From positions 4,490,586 through 4,554,585 of the forward strand of contig NZ_KB900614.1 in assembly GCF_000379065.1 (NCBI RefSeq): a stretch of DNA of 64,000 bases. The letters run 5' to 3'. Position numbers and translations under genes: made by a program. Below the pieces are notes generated by a model. It was not told the origin of the DNA. It did no database searches and saw only the letters and a list, made by a program, of their open reading frames with translations. This document shows, one piece after another, positions 44,330 to 52,874 of this stretch; the stretch's first letter is position 1; the number at the start of each line of letters is the position of its first letter. This DNA comes from Salinispora mooreana (GTDB lineage: Bacteria > Actinomycetota > Actinomycetes > Mycobacteriales > Micromonosporaceae).

Positions 44330-44953
44330 GTGCCCAAAACCGCCGACTACACGCTGCGACGAACACAAATCGCCGATGCCCTCGTCCGCCTGGCCGGCCG
44401 AGAGGGACTGCACGCCGTGACGATGCGGTCAGTAGCCGCGGAGGCGGGCGTGTCACTCCGGCTGGTGCAGTACTACTTCCAGAACAAGGAACACCTGCTG
44501 ATCGGTGCGCTGCGGCACCTGGAACGGCAGAGTCACCATCGTTGGGAGCAACGCCTGTCCGGGCTGCCCGACCCGCCACCGCCGCGAGCGGTCGTCGAAG
44601 CATTTCTGCTCGAAGCCCTGCCCACCGACGACCCCAGCCGCGTCTTCCATCTGGTCGGCACGTCGTACGCCGTCCTGGCGATGACTGACCCCCAGGTCGC
44701 TGAGCAGCCCTTCATCCGTGGTGTTGACCGCCTGGAACAACAACTCACCGACACCCTGACCCGCGCGCGCACCGCCGGTACCCTGGCCCCCGATGCGGAC
44801 CCAGCCCTCGAAGCGACCCGGCTGATCGCCCTGACCAATGGTCTCGGCACCAGCCTCCTGGTCGGCCAACGCACATCGGAAGAAGCCACCGCGGTGCTGC
44901 GATATCACCTCAACCGCCTCTTCGTCGAAGAAACAGATATTGAAGGGATATGA
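44330..44953 (+). CDS. TetR-family repressor of the cluster exporter
   Basis: About 207 residues. HTH is VTMRSVAAEAGVSLRLVQYY, followed by FQNKEHLLIGALRHL and a TetR_C-type ligand domain. The ATG at 44276 is in frame but lies within the operator. GTG 44330, preceded by AAAGGGG, is preferred and gives VPKTADYTLRRTQIADALVR. Divergent from the MFS gene. The ligand is probably the polyketide product. Confidence 0.87.
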   Translation: MPKTADYTLRRTQIADALVRLAGREGLHAVTMRSVAAEAGVSLRLVQYYFQNKEHLLIGALRHLERQSHHRWEQRLSGLPDPPPPRAVVEAFLLEALPTDDPSRVFHLVGTSYAVLAMTDPQVAEQPFIRGVDRLEQQLTDTLTRARTAGTLAPDADPALEATRLIALTNGLGTSLLVGQRTSEEATAVLRYHLNRLFVEETDIEGI

Positions 44954-45086
44954 CAAACGCCAAGCATGGTAATGTGAAATTGCACACAGGGATACTCGCC
45001 GGGCTCGGACCGGCAGCGGACCCGCCGTCGCAGCAGTCCTGCGCAACACCGTGATGGATTTCACCATGGCAATGGTGTGACCAGCA

Positions 45087-45111
45087 TTGGCGGGGCAACC
45101 CGCCCCGCCAA
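45087..45111. terminator. Hairpin in the TetR-SARP intergenic region
   Basis: TTGGCGGGG (45087-45095) pairs with CCCCGCCAA (45103-45111) around a 7-nt loop, a 9-bp GC-rich stem without T-tail, 134 bp after the TetR stop. The surrounding 378-bp gap (44954-45331) has no gene and must hold the SARP promoter. Confidence 0.5.
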
Positions 45112-45331
45112 CCACTGCCCAAGCCGCGACCTCATCACCACCGCGATCAGCAGCTAACTCGCTGCGCACTGGCCCTGGGCGAGCATCAGGGCATGCCATT
45201 CTAGCGCGCACCCGGAGACGGCGTCCGGAACTGGCCGTCATGCCGCGAACAGGGTTGCGGAAAAGTAGTCGAAGCAGGACAGTCAGTGAGGGCGCTAGAA
45301 GCGATCTTTCGGGCCGTAGGGGGTTCGGGCA

Positions 45332-46144
45332 ATGTTGTACGATGAGGGTCTGGCGGCGCAGCCAGGGAGGCTGACCGTCCAGTTGCTGGGACCTGTGCGA
45401 CTCGGAGCGCGGCAGGCAGATATCATACTTCCACCCAAAGTTCGCCAGGTATTGGCCGTGCTCGCCCTGCGGTCGGGGTCAGTGGTCACTCACAACACCT
45501 TAATCACCGAACTGTGGGGGGAGAACCCGCCACGCAGTGCGACAACCACAATGCAGACCTATATCTACCAACTTCGCCAAGCTGTCAACCAACTTGGTGA
45601 CGACGGCCAGGAATTCGATGCACTGAGAACCGTTTCCCCCGGATATGCGCTAAAGGGCGAATCTATTGAAATAGATATAGATCGTTTTCGTGCATTGATA
45701 AAGAGGGCGAGGGTGCACCTGCATGACAGCCCTGAACTCACGATCTCACTGACCCGGCAGGCCTTACAGCTGGTTAGAGGTGATCCCCTGATGGACATCA
45801 CCCTTGGACAGGCCCTTATCGGCAGCGCCGTGCGGCTGCGCGAAGAAATCATGAACACGCGGCAGCTGGTGATCGATGCTGAGATTCGGCTTGAGAGATA
45901 CAGTGAGGTAATCGGCGAGCTTTACGAGCTGTGCACTCGGTACCCATTGCGGGAATGGTTCTACTATCACCTGATAGATGTGTTGACTCGGACGGGGCGG
46001 CGGGCTGAGGCGCTGGCGATCTACGCGGACCTAAGCCGCCGCCTGCGCAGCGAGCTGGGGGTCGATCCGTCGCAGCCGCTCAAGAGGCTCTACCTACAGA
46101 TTCTCAACGGCGACGAGAGATCAGAACTCACCGTCTTCCGGTAG
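45332..46144 (+). CDS. SARP-family pathway activator
   Basis: 270 residues. N-terminal OmpR-like winged helix (VQLLGPVRLGARQADIILPP, KVRQVLAVLALRSGSVV, YIYQLRQAVNQLG) and bacterial transcriptional activation domain (DIDRFRALIKRARVHLHDSP, LREWFYYHLIDVLTRTGRRA, LRSELGVDPSQPLKRLY). Small SARPs like this switch on antibiotic clusters. Codons 57 and 145 are TTA (45500-45502, 45764-45766), so translation probably depends on the rare bldA-type tRNA-Leu(UAA). The gene is visibly more AT-rich than its neighbours (for example 45655-45700), suggesting separate acquisition. ATG 45332 follows AGGGGG. Confidence 0.9.
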   Translation: MLYDEGLAAQPGRLTVQLLGPVRLGARQADIILPPKVRQVLAVLALRSGSVVTHNTLITELWGENPPRSATTTMQTYIYQLRQAVNQLGDDGQEFDALRTVSPGYALKGESIEIDIDRFRALIKRARVHLHDSPELTISLTRQALQLVRGDPLMDITLGQALIGSAVRLREEIMNTRQLVIDAEIRLERYSEVIGELYELCTRYPLREWFYYHLIDVLTRTGRRAEALAIYADLSRRLRSELGVDPSQPLKRLYLQILNGDERSELTVFR

Positions 46145-46152
46145 ACACGGTC

Positions 46153-47901
46153 TCACGGCGAGTGGATCACCGCAGGGTCCTCGCCACGGATGACGAGGTC
46201 AACCAGTTCCGGGCGCTGAGCCCGGACCCGGGCCTGGTTGATGTACCCCTTGTCGGTGATCTCCCCGGAGGCCAGTTCCGGGGGCGTTGGTGCGATCACG
46301 ACCCGGGCGATCCGTTGTGAGTTCCCACAATCTGCTGCGGCTGCGGAGAGCGCTGCCCTTAGTTTGTCCTTGGTGGATGATGTTAGCGAACAATCGCCTT
46401 CGAGCCAGAGTATCGCCGAGACCGCGTCGGTGTCATGGCCACACAGCACGACATGACGGATCAGACCGTCACCGGCCGCGAGCAGCTTTGACCGCACTCT
46501 GGCCGTGTTGACGAAGGTGCCCGAGGACAGCTTGAAGTTTTCGGCGAGCCGGCCGTCGAAATGTAGTCCGGCACCGGCGTCGTGAGCATCAACCAGGGTG
46601 GCGGCATCCCCGGTGCGCAGCCACCCAGCGTCGTCCACTGCCGGTATCTCGCCGTTGAGGGTGAGGTACCGGTCGGCCACGTTCGGGCCGCGCACGTACA
46701 TTTCGGTTGTGGGGGCAGCGGTGTCAGGTCGGCGTAGAGCCACCTCGATTCCGGGAAGTGGTACACCAATGTTTCCCGGGTCGTTGGTTGGGAAGTACGC
46801 GGAAGTGCAGGCGGGACTCGTCTCGGTCATTCCCCATGAGGAGGTGAAAAAGGTCGTCGAGTCATAGCGGCCGGCCATCTCCTGTAACCGCTTCCACACC
46901 CCCGGGTCCATCGCGGCACCCGCACAACAAAGCAATCGGACGTGACCGAAGAACCGTCGCGCCGCCGCTGGATCGCGTTCCAGGTGGTCAGCCAGACGGG
47001 AGTAACCCAGGGGTACGTTTAAATATAGGTTAGGGCGAGCGTCATTGAGATTTCGGACGGTTTGGCCGATTGTGTCCGGAGTGCCGCTGTCCAGCCAATA
47101 GGTACCACCATTGGCTAGGACGAGATTCAGATTATGATTCGCGCCGAAAGTGTGGCTCCACGGTAGCCAGTCGAGCATGATCGGAGGCTCGAGGGTGAGG
47201 AACGGCCAGACCTGGCGAAGCTGCTGCTGATTGGCTGACAACATGGCGTGCGTGTTGACAACCCCCTTCGGCGTTCCCGTTGAACCGGAGGTGAAGAGAA
47301 TCTTCGAGATCATTTCTCCACGCAGGTTGCGCCGTGCCTCGTCCACCGCAGGTGTAGGCGGAGCGGCGAATTGCGGGAGGGGGGTCATACCTTCGACCTG
47401 AGTGACGGTAAGACATATGCGGGCGCCGATCGCCTGTACGGCGGGTAGATATTCTGCGGAATCAGCGAACACGACCTCGGGGCGAACGATCGAGGCCAAG
47501 GTCAGCAACTGGGACAGGTTGGCGGCCTTGATCGAATATGCAGGGCTGATCGGCACCACCGGCAGTCCGATCGACTGGGCCGCCAGGCTTACGACCAGAT
47601 GACCCACGCTCGGGCCCGACACAATAGCTACTGCGCCGGTGACCCCGCTGTCCAACAGACCTTGCGCGAGCCCGTCCACCATATCGCCTATCTCGCCCCA
47701 CGTGTACCGCCGCCAGCCGGTTCCATTCGGCACCACAAGGAGCGGCCGGTTCGGATGACTTCGGCGGCCGTCATTGAAGGAGTGCACGATGCTGACCGGG
47801 TGCGAGGCCAGGGGCTGCTCCGAACGCAGGACAAGCACATCTCCATCGTCAGTTGACAAGGAACGGATACATGGCGACGGCAGAAGGGCTTGGTAGTCCA
47901 T
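46153..47901 (-). CDS. Feruloyl/cinnamoyl-CoA-synthetase-like acyl-activating enzyme
   Basis: 582 residues, ANL superfamily, closest in style to feruloyl-CoA synthases: ILFTSGSTGTPKGVVNTHAM, DWLPWSHTFGANHNLNLVLA, TSSWGMTETSPACTSAY, WLRTGDAATLVDAHDAGAGL, FKLSSGTFVNTARVRSKLLA. A cinnamate-CoA ligase step is needed between the ammonia-lyase and beta-oxidation to benzoyl-CoA (EncH in the enc cluster), and this is the best candidate. Codon 294 is TTA. ATG 47901 (MDYQALL) is preferred over the TTG at 47940. It is convergent with the SARP gene, 8 bp apart. Confidence 0.82.
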   Translation of the reverse strand: MDYQALLPSPCIRSLSTDDGDVLVLRSEQPLASHPVSIVHSFNDGRRSHPNRPLLVVPNGTGWRRYTWGEIGDMVDGLAQGLLDSGVTGAVAIVSGPSVGHLVVSLAAQSIGLPVVPISPAYSIKAANLSQLLTLASIVRPEVVFADSAEYLPAVQAIGARICLTVTQVEGMTPLPQFAAPPTPAVDEARRNLRGEMISKILFTSGSTGTPKGVVNTHAMLSANQQQLRQVWPFLTLEPPIMLDWLPWSHTFGANHNLNLVLANGGTYWLDSGTPDTIGQTVRNLNDARPNLYLNVPLGYSRLADHLERDPAAARRFFGHVRLLCCAGAAMDPGVWKRLQEMAGRYDSTTFFTSSWGMTETSPACTSAYFPTNDPGNIGVPLPGIEVALRRPDTAAPTTEMYVRGPNVADRYLTLNGEIPAVDDAGWLRTGDAATLVDAHDAGAGLHFDGRLAENFKLSSGTFVNTARVRSKLLAAGDGLIRHVVLCGHDTDAVSAILWLEGDCSLTSSTKDKLRAALSAAAADCGNSQRIARVVIAPTPPELASGEITDKGYINQARVRAQRPELVDLVIRGEDPAVIHSP

Positions 47902-48299
47902 TTCACAAGCGTTCCCCGCTCTGATCGAGAAAGTTTCCAAATATCTTCGAGTGAGCGTGGAGTTGGTCGGTGCAGCAGACCCCGGTCGATCATGCCCGCT
48001 CGCTGCTCAGTTCGGCGGCTATTGCCGTGGCTCTCGGTAGCCTGTGGGCGGTCATCTACTGGTGCAGCACGATCCCGTCGCGTCTGACGTATAGCTGGCG
48101 ACGGCGTACCGCGTTGCCCGCGTCGTTCAGCTCGTAGCCCTCCAGCCACACCCAGCCGTCGTAGGGTCGGCCGATCAAGGCCCCGGATCACCCGAACCGT
48201 GATCGGGCGAACGAACTGTGGAGAGGCACGTCGGTCCAGGCGGATCGCGTCCCCCGCCCCCGGCCTGTGACCGGGCGCCGCCGGACTAGTAGTGCTTTG
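47902..48299. other. Intergenic, mostly unassigned, with a 43-codon gene end
   Basis: The minus strand at 48058-48190 reads LIGRPYDGWVWLEGYELNDA then GNAVRRRQLYVRRDGIVLHQ and a TAG, which looks like the C-terminus of a real protein cut off upstream by IS701 debris. I do not recognise it. The rest must include the ligase promoter. No other feature seen. Confidence 0.35.
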
Positions 48300-49056
48300 T
48301 CAGGTTGGGGTGAGGGTGACGTGGCGGTGCCAGCCGGTCCAGGAGCGGCCTTCGAAGTGGTCGAGGCCGAGGGCGGTGTTGAGCTCGCGGTAGTCGTGTT
48401 CGATGCGCCAGCGGCTTTTGGCGAGGCGGACCAGTTCGGCAAGCGGTGTGTCGGCGGGGAGGTCGGACAGCCAGTAGTCGCTGGGTTCGTCCTGGCCGGG
48501 GGGCCATTGCACGAGTAGCCAGCATTCGGGCAGGACCCCGTCGTCGCCGCGGTGGGGTCCGCGTCGGACGGCCCGGCCGGCGGGACGCACCCGCAGGGCG
48601 AAGAAGTGCCCGGATAGTTCACCGGCGGGCTGGTCCGGGTCGCGGTCGGGTGTGGGTAGCCGGGCGCGCCAGCGCACTAGCGTCGTGGCGTCGGCGCCGT
48701 GGGTGAGGGCGAGGTGTTTCAGGCTGCGGGCCGGGTGGGGGTAGCGCGGTGTGGGGTGTGGGCCGACACCGGCGTAGGGGACCTGCACCGGTTGGGCGTC
48801 GCCGGGTTGCGCGGTGGTCGACGACGTGGTGGCCACGATGTAGGCGATGCCGCGTTCGGTCAGGCCCTGGCGGAACTCGGCGACCTGGCCGTAGCCGGCC
48901 AGCCGCCAGTTCAGCACCGCCGACGCCGTGTCGGTCGCCGCGTGAACCGTGACGGCGATCTGGCAGTTGGCGACCTTTCCCAGGGTGCCGGAGTACTGCC
49001 GAGCCACGCATGCCGACGCCTTGCCGTCCTTTGGGATCCCACTGTCGTCGACCATT
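48300..49056 (-). pseudogene. IS701-family transposase remnant
   Basis: Reads VVDDSGIPKDGKASACVARQ, YSGTLGKVANCQIAVTVHAA, and near the end YWLSDLPADTPLAELVRLAK, SRWRIEHDYRELNTALGLDH, FEGRSWTGWHRHVTL. This is the DDE core of an IS701 transposase. The N-terminal domain is missing and the middle is shortened (DTASAVLNWRLAGYGQ lacks the usual segment). It ends at a stop right after HVTLTPT instead of continuing. Not functional. Confidence 0.8.
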
Positions 49057-49141
49057 CACCTGCGGCGTTACCACGTCGACCGCAGCCGTCGCCGCACACC
49101 AGCGACGTACCACGTGGACGAGGAGACTCTCCGGGCTGAAG

Positions 49142-50506
49142 TCACCTGGCAGATGTATCAGGCGCCGCGCACCGAACCGTCCGGTCCAGGAACTGTCGGA
49201 TCTGACTATTCTTCCATTGGGCGATCCCGATACCGGACGCGTCGCCGAGTTGTCCCAACCATCGCAGAATTGGTAGTACGACCGTAGCGTCATGGAAGTC
49301 CAGGTGCTTTGCCCCGGGTGCTGTCAATTCGTGGAACTCGGCCTGTGCGGTGTCCCGTGCGACATCGTTGCTGCCAGAGTTCAACTCACTGTAGATCATC
49401 AGGTACGGAACGCTGAGTGGGTCGTGAGGGCGTTCACCGTAGAGTCCTCCGTCGATGTTGATGGCTACGGTGCACCGGTCGTCGATCTTGCTGAGCTCGC
49501 TGGCGACCGCCCCACCCAGAGATAGCCCCATCGTGGCGATCGGCCGTCCTGACCCCAGTTCGCCGGTGGGATACCCGGGAATAGTGGCCAGGATGGTGGG
49601 AAGCCGGTCAAGCACATGCTGTGAGTCTTCGGTACGTCGGGCAACGACGGTAGCCGTGCCGGTGCTCAACCGGTAGAGCTCCGCAGAGATTCGGGCGCGC
49701 TCGGATCGGGTCAGCTTACCCCGCAGCTCGCGGTTGATCTCCTGGGCCCGTCTGGCTGTGGCCGGGGCGACAGCCGCGTCTGCCTCCTCCAGCTCGGCAC
49801 GCTGATCGATGTGCCTGACACTCACCACGACATAGCCGTGGCTTGCCAACGATTCCATCAGGAGCGAGTTCTCCGCGGTGATGGACACGAGCCCGGGCTG
49901 GTAGAGGACTACCGGTGCGGTAGTAGCGTGTCGATCGGCCTGGGCGCCACGAATCGCATGCGTCCGTACCTGCTTCAGGTAGCCGGCGAGGCGCCGTAGC
50001 CCGGAGGGAATCCCGGGAGCTTCGTGGAATTCGGACCACAGGGCTTCACCTTCCGAATGTCGTTGAGCCAGGTTTGCCTCCGCCGGGTACCACATGGTGA
50101 CGAAGAGTCGCCTGCGTCCCATGCGTGGTGCCGTCCTGACGTCACGTTCCTCCGTTGTCGTGATCACGCCGACCCCGAACGGGCCGTCGGGCAGCGGGAG
50201 GCGTGGAATGGGAAAGCCAACTACCAACGCGGCAGACGTTATCGACAACAACAGGGCGACCAGCCCGCCACCGATGTGTACGCCAACGGGTAGTTCTGTG
50301 ACGACAGCGACGCAAAGCCAGGCGACGGCGAGGTAGGCCGGCGCCATCTGCCACCGGGCGCGGTTGTTGACCAGGCGGAGGATGCTGAGTGCGGTCACCG
50401 CGACGATCGCCGGCAGCGTCACGCTCGTCGGAGCGGCAAAGAGGATCAGCGTTGTGGTGAGGGCGGTAGCAGTCAGAATGGCGCGTTCGACAAAGGTCCA
50501 CATCAT
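49142..50506 (-). CDS. Membrane-anchored alpha/beta hydrolase (PAF-acetylhydrolase-like)
   Basis: 454 residues. The first about 110 hold four membrane helices (AILTATALTTTLILFAAPTS through LVALLLSITSAALVVGFPI). Then an extracytoplasmic hydrolase domain: oxyanion region VVLYQPGLVSITAENSLLME, nucleophile elbow ATMGLSLGGAVASELSKI, Asp in INIDGGLYGERP, His in KHLDFHDATVV. Chloramphenicol-hydrolase or lipase-like activity is possible; substrate unknown. The ATG at 50506 has GGGGGAA upstream and overlaps the TetR stop (ATGA), so the pair is one operon with the repressor first. Confidence 0.82.
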   Translation of the reverse strand: MMWTFVERAILTATALTTTLILFAAPTSVTLPAIVAVTALSILRLVNNRARWQMAPAYLAVAWLCVAVVTELPVGVHIGGGLVALLLSITSAALVVGFPIPRLPLPDGPFGVGVITTTEERDVRTAPRMGRRRLFVTMWYPAEANLAQRHSEGEALWSEFHEAPGIPSGLRRLAGYLKQVRTHAIRGAQADRHATTAPVVLYQPGLVSITAENSLLMESLASHGYVVVSVRHIDQRAELEEADAAVAPATARRAQEINRELRGKLTRSERARISAELYRLSTGTATVVARRTEDSQHVLDRLPTILATIPGYPTGELGSGRPIATMGLSLGGAVASELSKIDDRCTVAINIDGGLYGERPHDPLSVPYLMIYSELNSGSNDVARDTAQAEFHELTAPGAKHLDFHDATVVLPILRWLGQLGDASGIGIAQWKNSQIRQFLDRTVRCAAPDTSAR

Positions 50507-51198
50507 CGATTCCCCCTGTACGACAAGCCCGAGACGCGGGCGACACCGAGGTAGCCACATACGAAGTCGGCGAGTTCCTCGGCGAACTCGTCGGCATCGG
50601 TGGGAAGGTCCCAGCCGGACATCCCCTCTGGGTGAAGCAGACGTCCCAGAAACATCATGTTGAAGAAGTACGCAGCCATGCTGGCCGCTCGGGTCAAGTC
50701 CGAGTGGCGTATCTCGTCGGCGTGACTCTGTAGCAGTGAGCGAATGCCGGACACGGCAGCTTCCTCCTGGCGCCGCCAGTGCTCGTCGAGCAGGTCCGGG
50801 TGCAAACGAGACTGGAGGTAGGCAGGTCGCATGACATGGCGCAGGTCGTCGGATTGACGCCACGCCGCGCGGCCGACGTGGACGAGTGCCTCGCGCAGCG
50901 AGGTGCGGCTGCTCGGCTCGGGGTTGTCCCGGGAGAAGTCGTCCCACCATTGTGTCACTCGGCGCAGGTACAGGGCGACGAGGATGGCGACCGCGGCGTT
51001 CTGATTGTCGAAACGCTGGTAGATCGACGCCACGGACACGCCGGCCCGGTTGGCGATCTGCGCGACGCTGATCTCGTCGAAGTTCTCTTCATGAAGCAGT
51101 TCGTCCAGCGCGGCGATGAGCCTGTCCCGGGTCTCGCGGGAGCGCCGCTGCGTGGCGGGTTTGGTGCCGGGCGGCGCACCGTCCACAGAACTAAACAT
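50503..51198 (-). CDS. TetR-family regulator
   Basis: 231 residues. HTH is ISVAQIANRAGVSVASIYQR with FDNQNAAVAILVALYLRR. C-terminal helices include AASMAAYFFNMMFLGRLLHP. Upstream gene of a two-gene operon with the alpha/beta hydrolase, which it probably controls. Upstream lies IS debris. ATG 51198 begins MFSSVDGAPPG. No clear palindrome seen in the short upstream region. Confidence 0.85.
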   Translation of the reverse strand: MFSSVDGAPPGTKPATQRRSRETRDRLIAALDELLHEENFDEISVAQIANRAGVSVASIYQRFDNQNAAVAILVALYLRRVTQWWDDFSRDNPEPSSRTSLREALVHVGRAAWRQSDDLRHVMRPAYLQSRLHPDLLDEHWRRQEEAAVSGIRSLLQSHADEIRHSDLTRAASMAAYFFNMMFLGRLLHPEGMSGWDLPTDADEFAEELADFVCGYLGVARVSGLSYRGNR

Positions 51199-51207
51199 GA
51201 CTCAGGT

Positions 51208-51420
51208 TTACCTTATCTCTGGACGAATCTCAACCGACTCGCCTAGCCAGTAGTTCGAGGTTGCGGTGGAAGCCGGGTGCTCGGCGTGTACCACCCGAAG
51301 CCGGCTCGCGAGAGCGAGATCCGCGGCCTCTCGTGCCGCCCCGGCCGCCGCAGTAGGCCGCCAGTAGTAGTAGCTCGACCGGGGCGCCCCGACTACTTGA
51401 CACAACCCCTTCACGCCGTG
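51208..51420 (-). pseudogene. IS3-family OrfB N-terminal fragment
   Basis: KGLCQVVGAPRSSYYYWRPT, AAREAADLALASRLRVVHAE is the beginning of an IS3 OrfB (HTH_21 region). Only about 60 codons survive. It belongs to an IS3 like the one split at 7.4/11.1 kb, but is a different region of the gene. Confidence 0.7.
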
Positions 51421-51439
51421 GCGCTGCTGATGGTTGGCG

Positions 51440-51610
51440 ACGAACCGGGGAGCGGTGCGCCCGCGCGTGCTTCGACGTCGAGATCCGCAAGGTCGTCTGC
51501 TCGACGAACGCGATCGAGAGCGGGATCGCCCGAACCCGCCGGGCCGTGCGGGCCCGCGGGCGCGCCGTCACCCTCGTCGCTGGTGTGGCAGCCGCATCAG
51601 ATGGTCGCCT
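51440..51610 (+). pseudogene. IS256-family transposase fragment
   Basis: FDVEIRKVVCSTNAIESGIA, RTRRAVRARG matches the stretch around the catalytic Glu of IS256/mutator-type transposases (STNAIES). Only some 30-50 codons remain, abutting the IS3 fragment on the opposite strand. Confidence 0.65.
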
Positions 51611-51938
51611 CGACGCACCGACTCCCTGCGAAGTCAACCAATTGCCGTAGCGCGGCGAGGTTCGTCAGCCAGACCCACCACCAGAGGCGCCACCGCATCG
51701 TCGGTCATCTCGCAGGGCCGTGGCTCGTCCTGTGTGAACGCGTTGAGGTCGGAGTGACCACTGAGATTGAACGACGCTCCGCAATCGGTGGCGGGCCGAA
51801 GCGGCCGGCTTGGCCGCCAGTTTGGTCTGGCGGGCGAGGCCGTGAGGCGGCGGTGGCACGTGCCGCGCTGTGGCATGCCGTATGGCGCTTCCGCTATATC
51901 GAACATCGCACATGCTCAGCTAGTATCTATCTATATCA
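51611..51938. other. Intergenic, no recognisable gene
   Basis: About 330 bp between IS debris and the protease gene. The end becomes AT-rich (TAGTATCTATCTATATC at 51920-51936), a plausible promoter for the protease. No gene seen. Confidence 0.4.
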
Positions 51939-51974
51939 ATGGATGGCGGTGTCGCCACAACCCAGGAGTGTGAG

Positions 51975-52796
51975 ATGGTCAGAAGACAACTGTTGCGCGC
52001 GTTCGGCGCCCTGCTGGCGGCGATGCTGGCAGCGGCCGGGGTGCAGATCGCCACCGGTGCGCCGGCTGCCGCGGCCCAGACGGTCGACTACGACGCGAGC
52101 CGGGCCGGCGAGTTCCGTACGAACTTCGACCAAGCGGCCCAGGCTGATGCCGATGTCACGCCGTTCGTGGTTGGCGGCCGGCCGGCGACCGAGAACTATT
52201 CGTGGCTGGTCTACACCTCTGGCTGTACCGGCACGTTGGTCAAGTCGGACTGGGTCGTCACGGCGCGGCACTGCCCGACACCGTCCTCGGTCCGTGTGGG
52301 TAGCGTCAACCGCACCAGCGGTGGCACGGTCGTCGGGGTCCGTCGCGCCGTCAACAATCCCACGATCGACGTCAAGCTGTTGCAACTGTCCAGTGCGGTC
52401 TCGTATGCCCCGGCCCCGATCCCGACGACGTCTGGGGAGGTCGGTACCGCTACCCGGATCATCGGCTGGGGTCTGACCTGTCCGTTCCGGGGCTGTGGTT
52501 CGACGCCGACGGTCGCGCACGAGCTGGACACGTCGATCCTGTCGGACAACCGGTGCATCGGCATCAACGGCCCGTACGAGATCTGCACCAACAACACGAA
52601 CGGTGACTCGGGCGCCTGCTATGGCGACTCGGGTGGCCCGCAGGTTCGTCAGATCGACGGGGTGTGGCACGTGGTCGGTGCCACCAGTCGGTCGGGCAAC
52701 AACCACCCGATCTGTGCCACCGGCCCATCGATCTACGGTGACCTGTCGTCGATCCGTTCCTGGATCGACACCCAGGTCGGCGGCCTTCCCGCCTGA
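51975..52796 (+). CDS. Secreted trypsin-like serine protease (S1 family)
   Basis: 273 residues. Signal peptide: RRQLLRAFGALLAAMLAAAG with cleavage likely after APAAAA. A propeptide is followed by VVGGRPATENYSWLVYTSGC. The catalytic triad is complete: His in WVVTARHC, Asp in NNPTIDVKLLQL, Ser in CYGDSGGPQVRQ. Several Cys could form disulfides. ATG 51975 has AGGAG 6 nt upstream. Monocistronic, followed by a strong terminator. Extracellular proteolysis. Confidence 0.92.
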   Translation: MVRRQLLRAFGALLAAMLAAAGVQIATGAPAAAAQTVDYDASRAGEFRTNFDQAAQADADVTPFVVGGRPATENYSWLVYTSGCTGTLVKSDWVVTARHCPTPSSVRVGSVNRTSGGTVVGVRRAVNNPTIDVKLLQLSSAVSYAPAPIPTTSGEVGTATRIIGWGLTCPFRGCGSTPTVAHELDTSILSDNRCIGINGPYEICTNNTNGDSGACYGDSGGPQVRQIDGVWHVVGATSRSGNNHPICATGPSIYGDLSSIRSWIDTQVGGLPA

Positions 52797-52811
52797 GCTC
52801 TCCCTGAAGGG

Positions 52812-52840
52812 CCCCGGTCAACACCCAGCGTTGACCGGGG
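52812..52840. terminator. Strong hairpin terminator after the protease gene
   Basis: CCCCGGTCAAC (52812-52822) and GTTGACCGGGG (52830-52840) form a perfect 11-bp stem with a 7-nt loop between convergent genes. It can serve both directions. Confidence 0.85.
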
Positions 52841-52874
52841 TGCCCCGGCCGTCAGCTATGGCGGGATGAGGCGC

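Noticed and set aside
45308..45330. Two TTCGGGC heptamers upstream of the SARP gene as SARP boxes
   Set aside because: They are 16 bp apart start to start, not the 11 bp expected, and the second runs into the start codon region.
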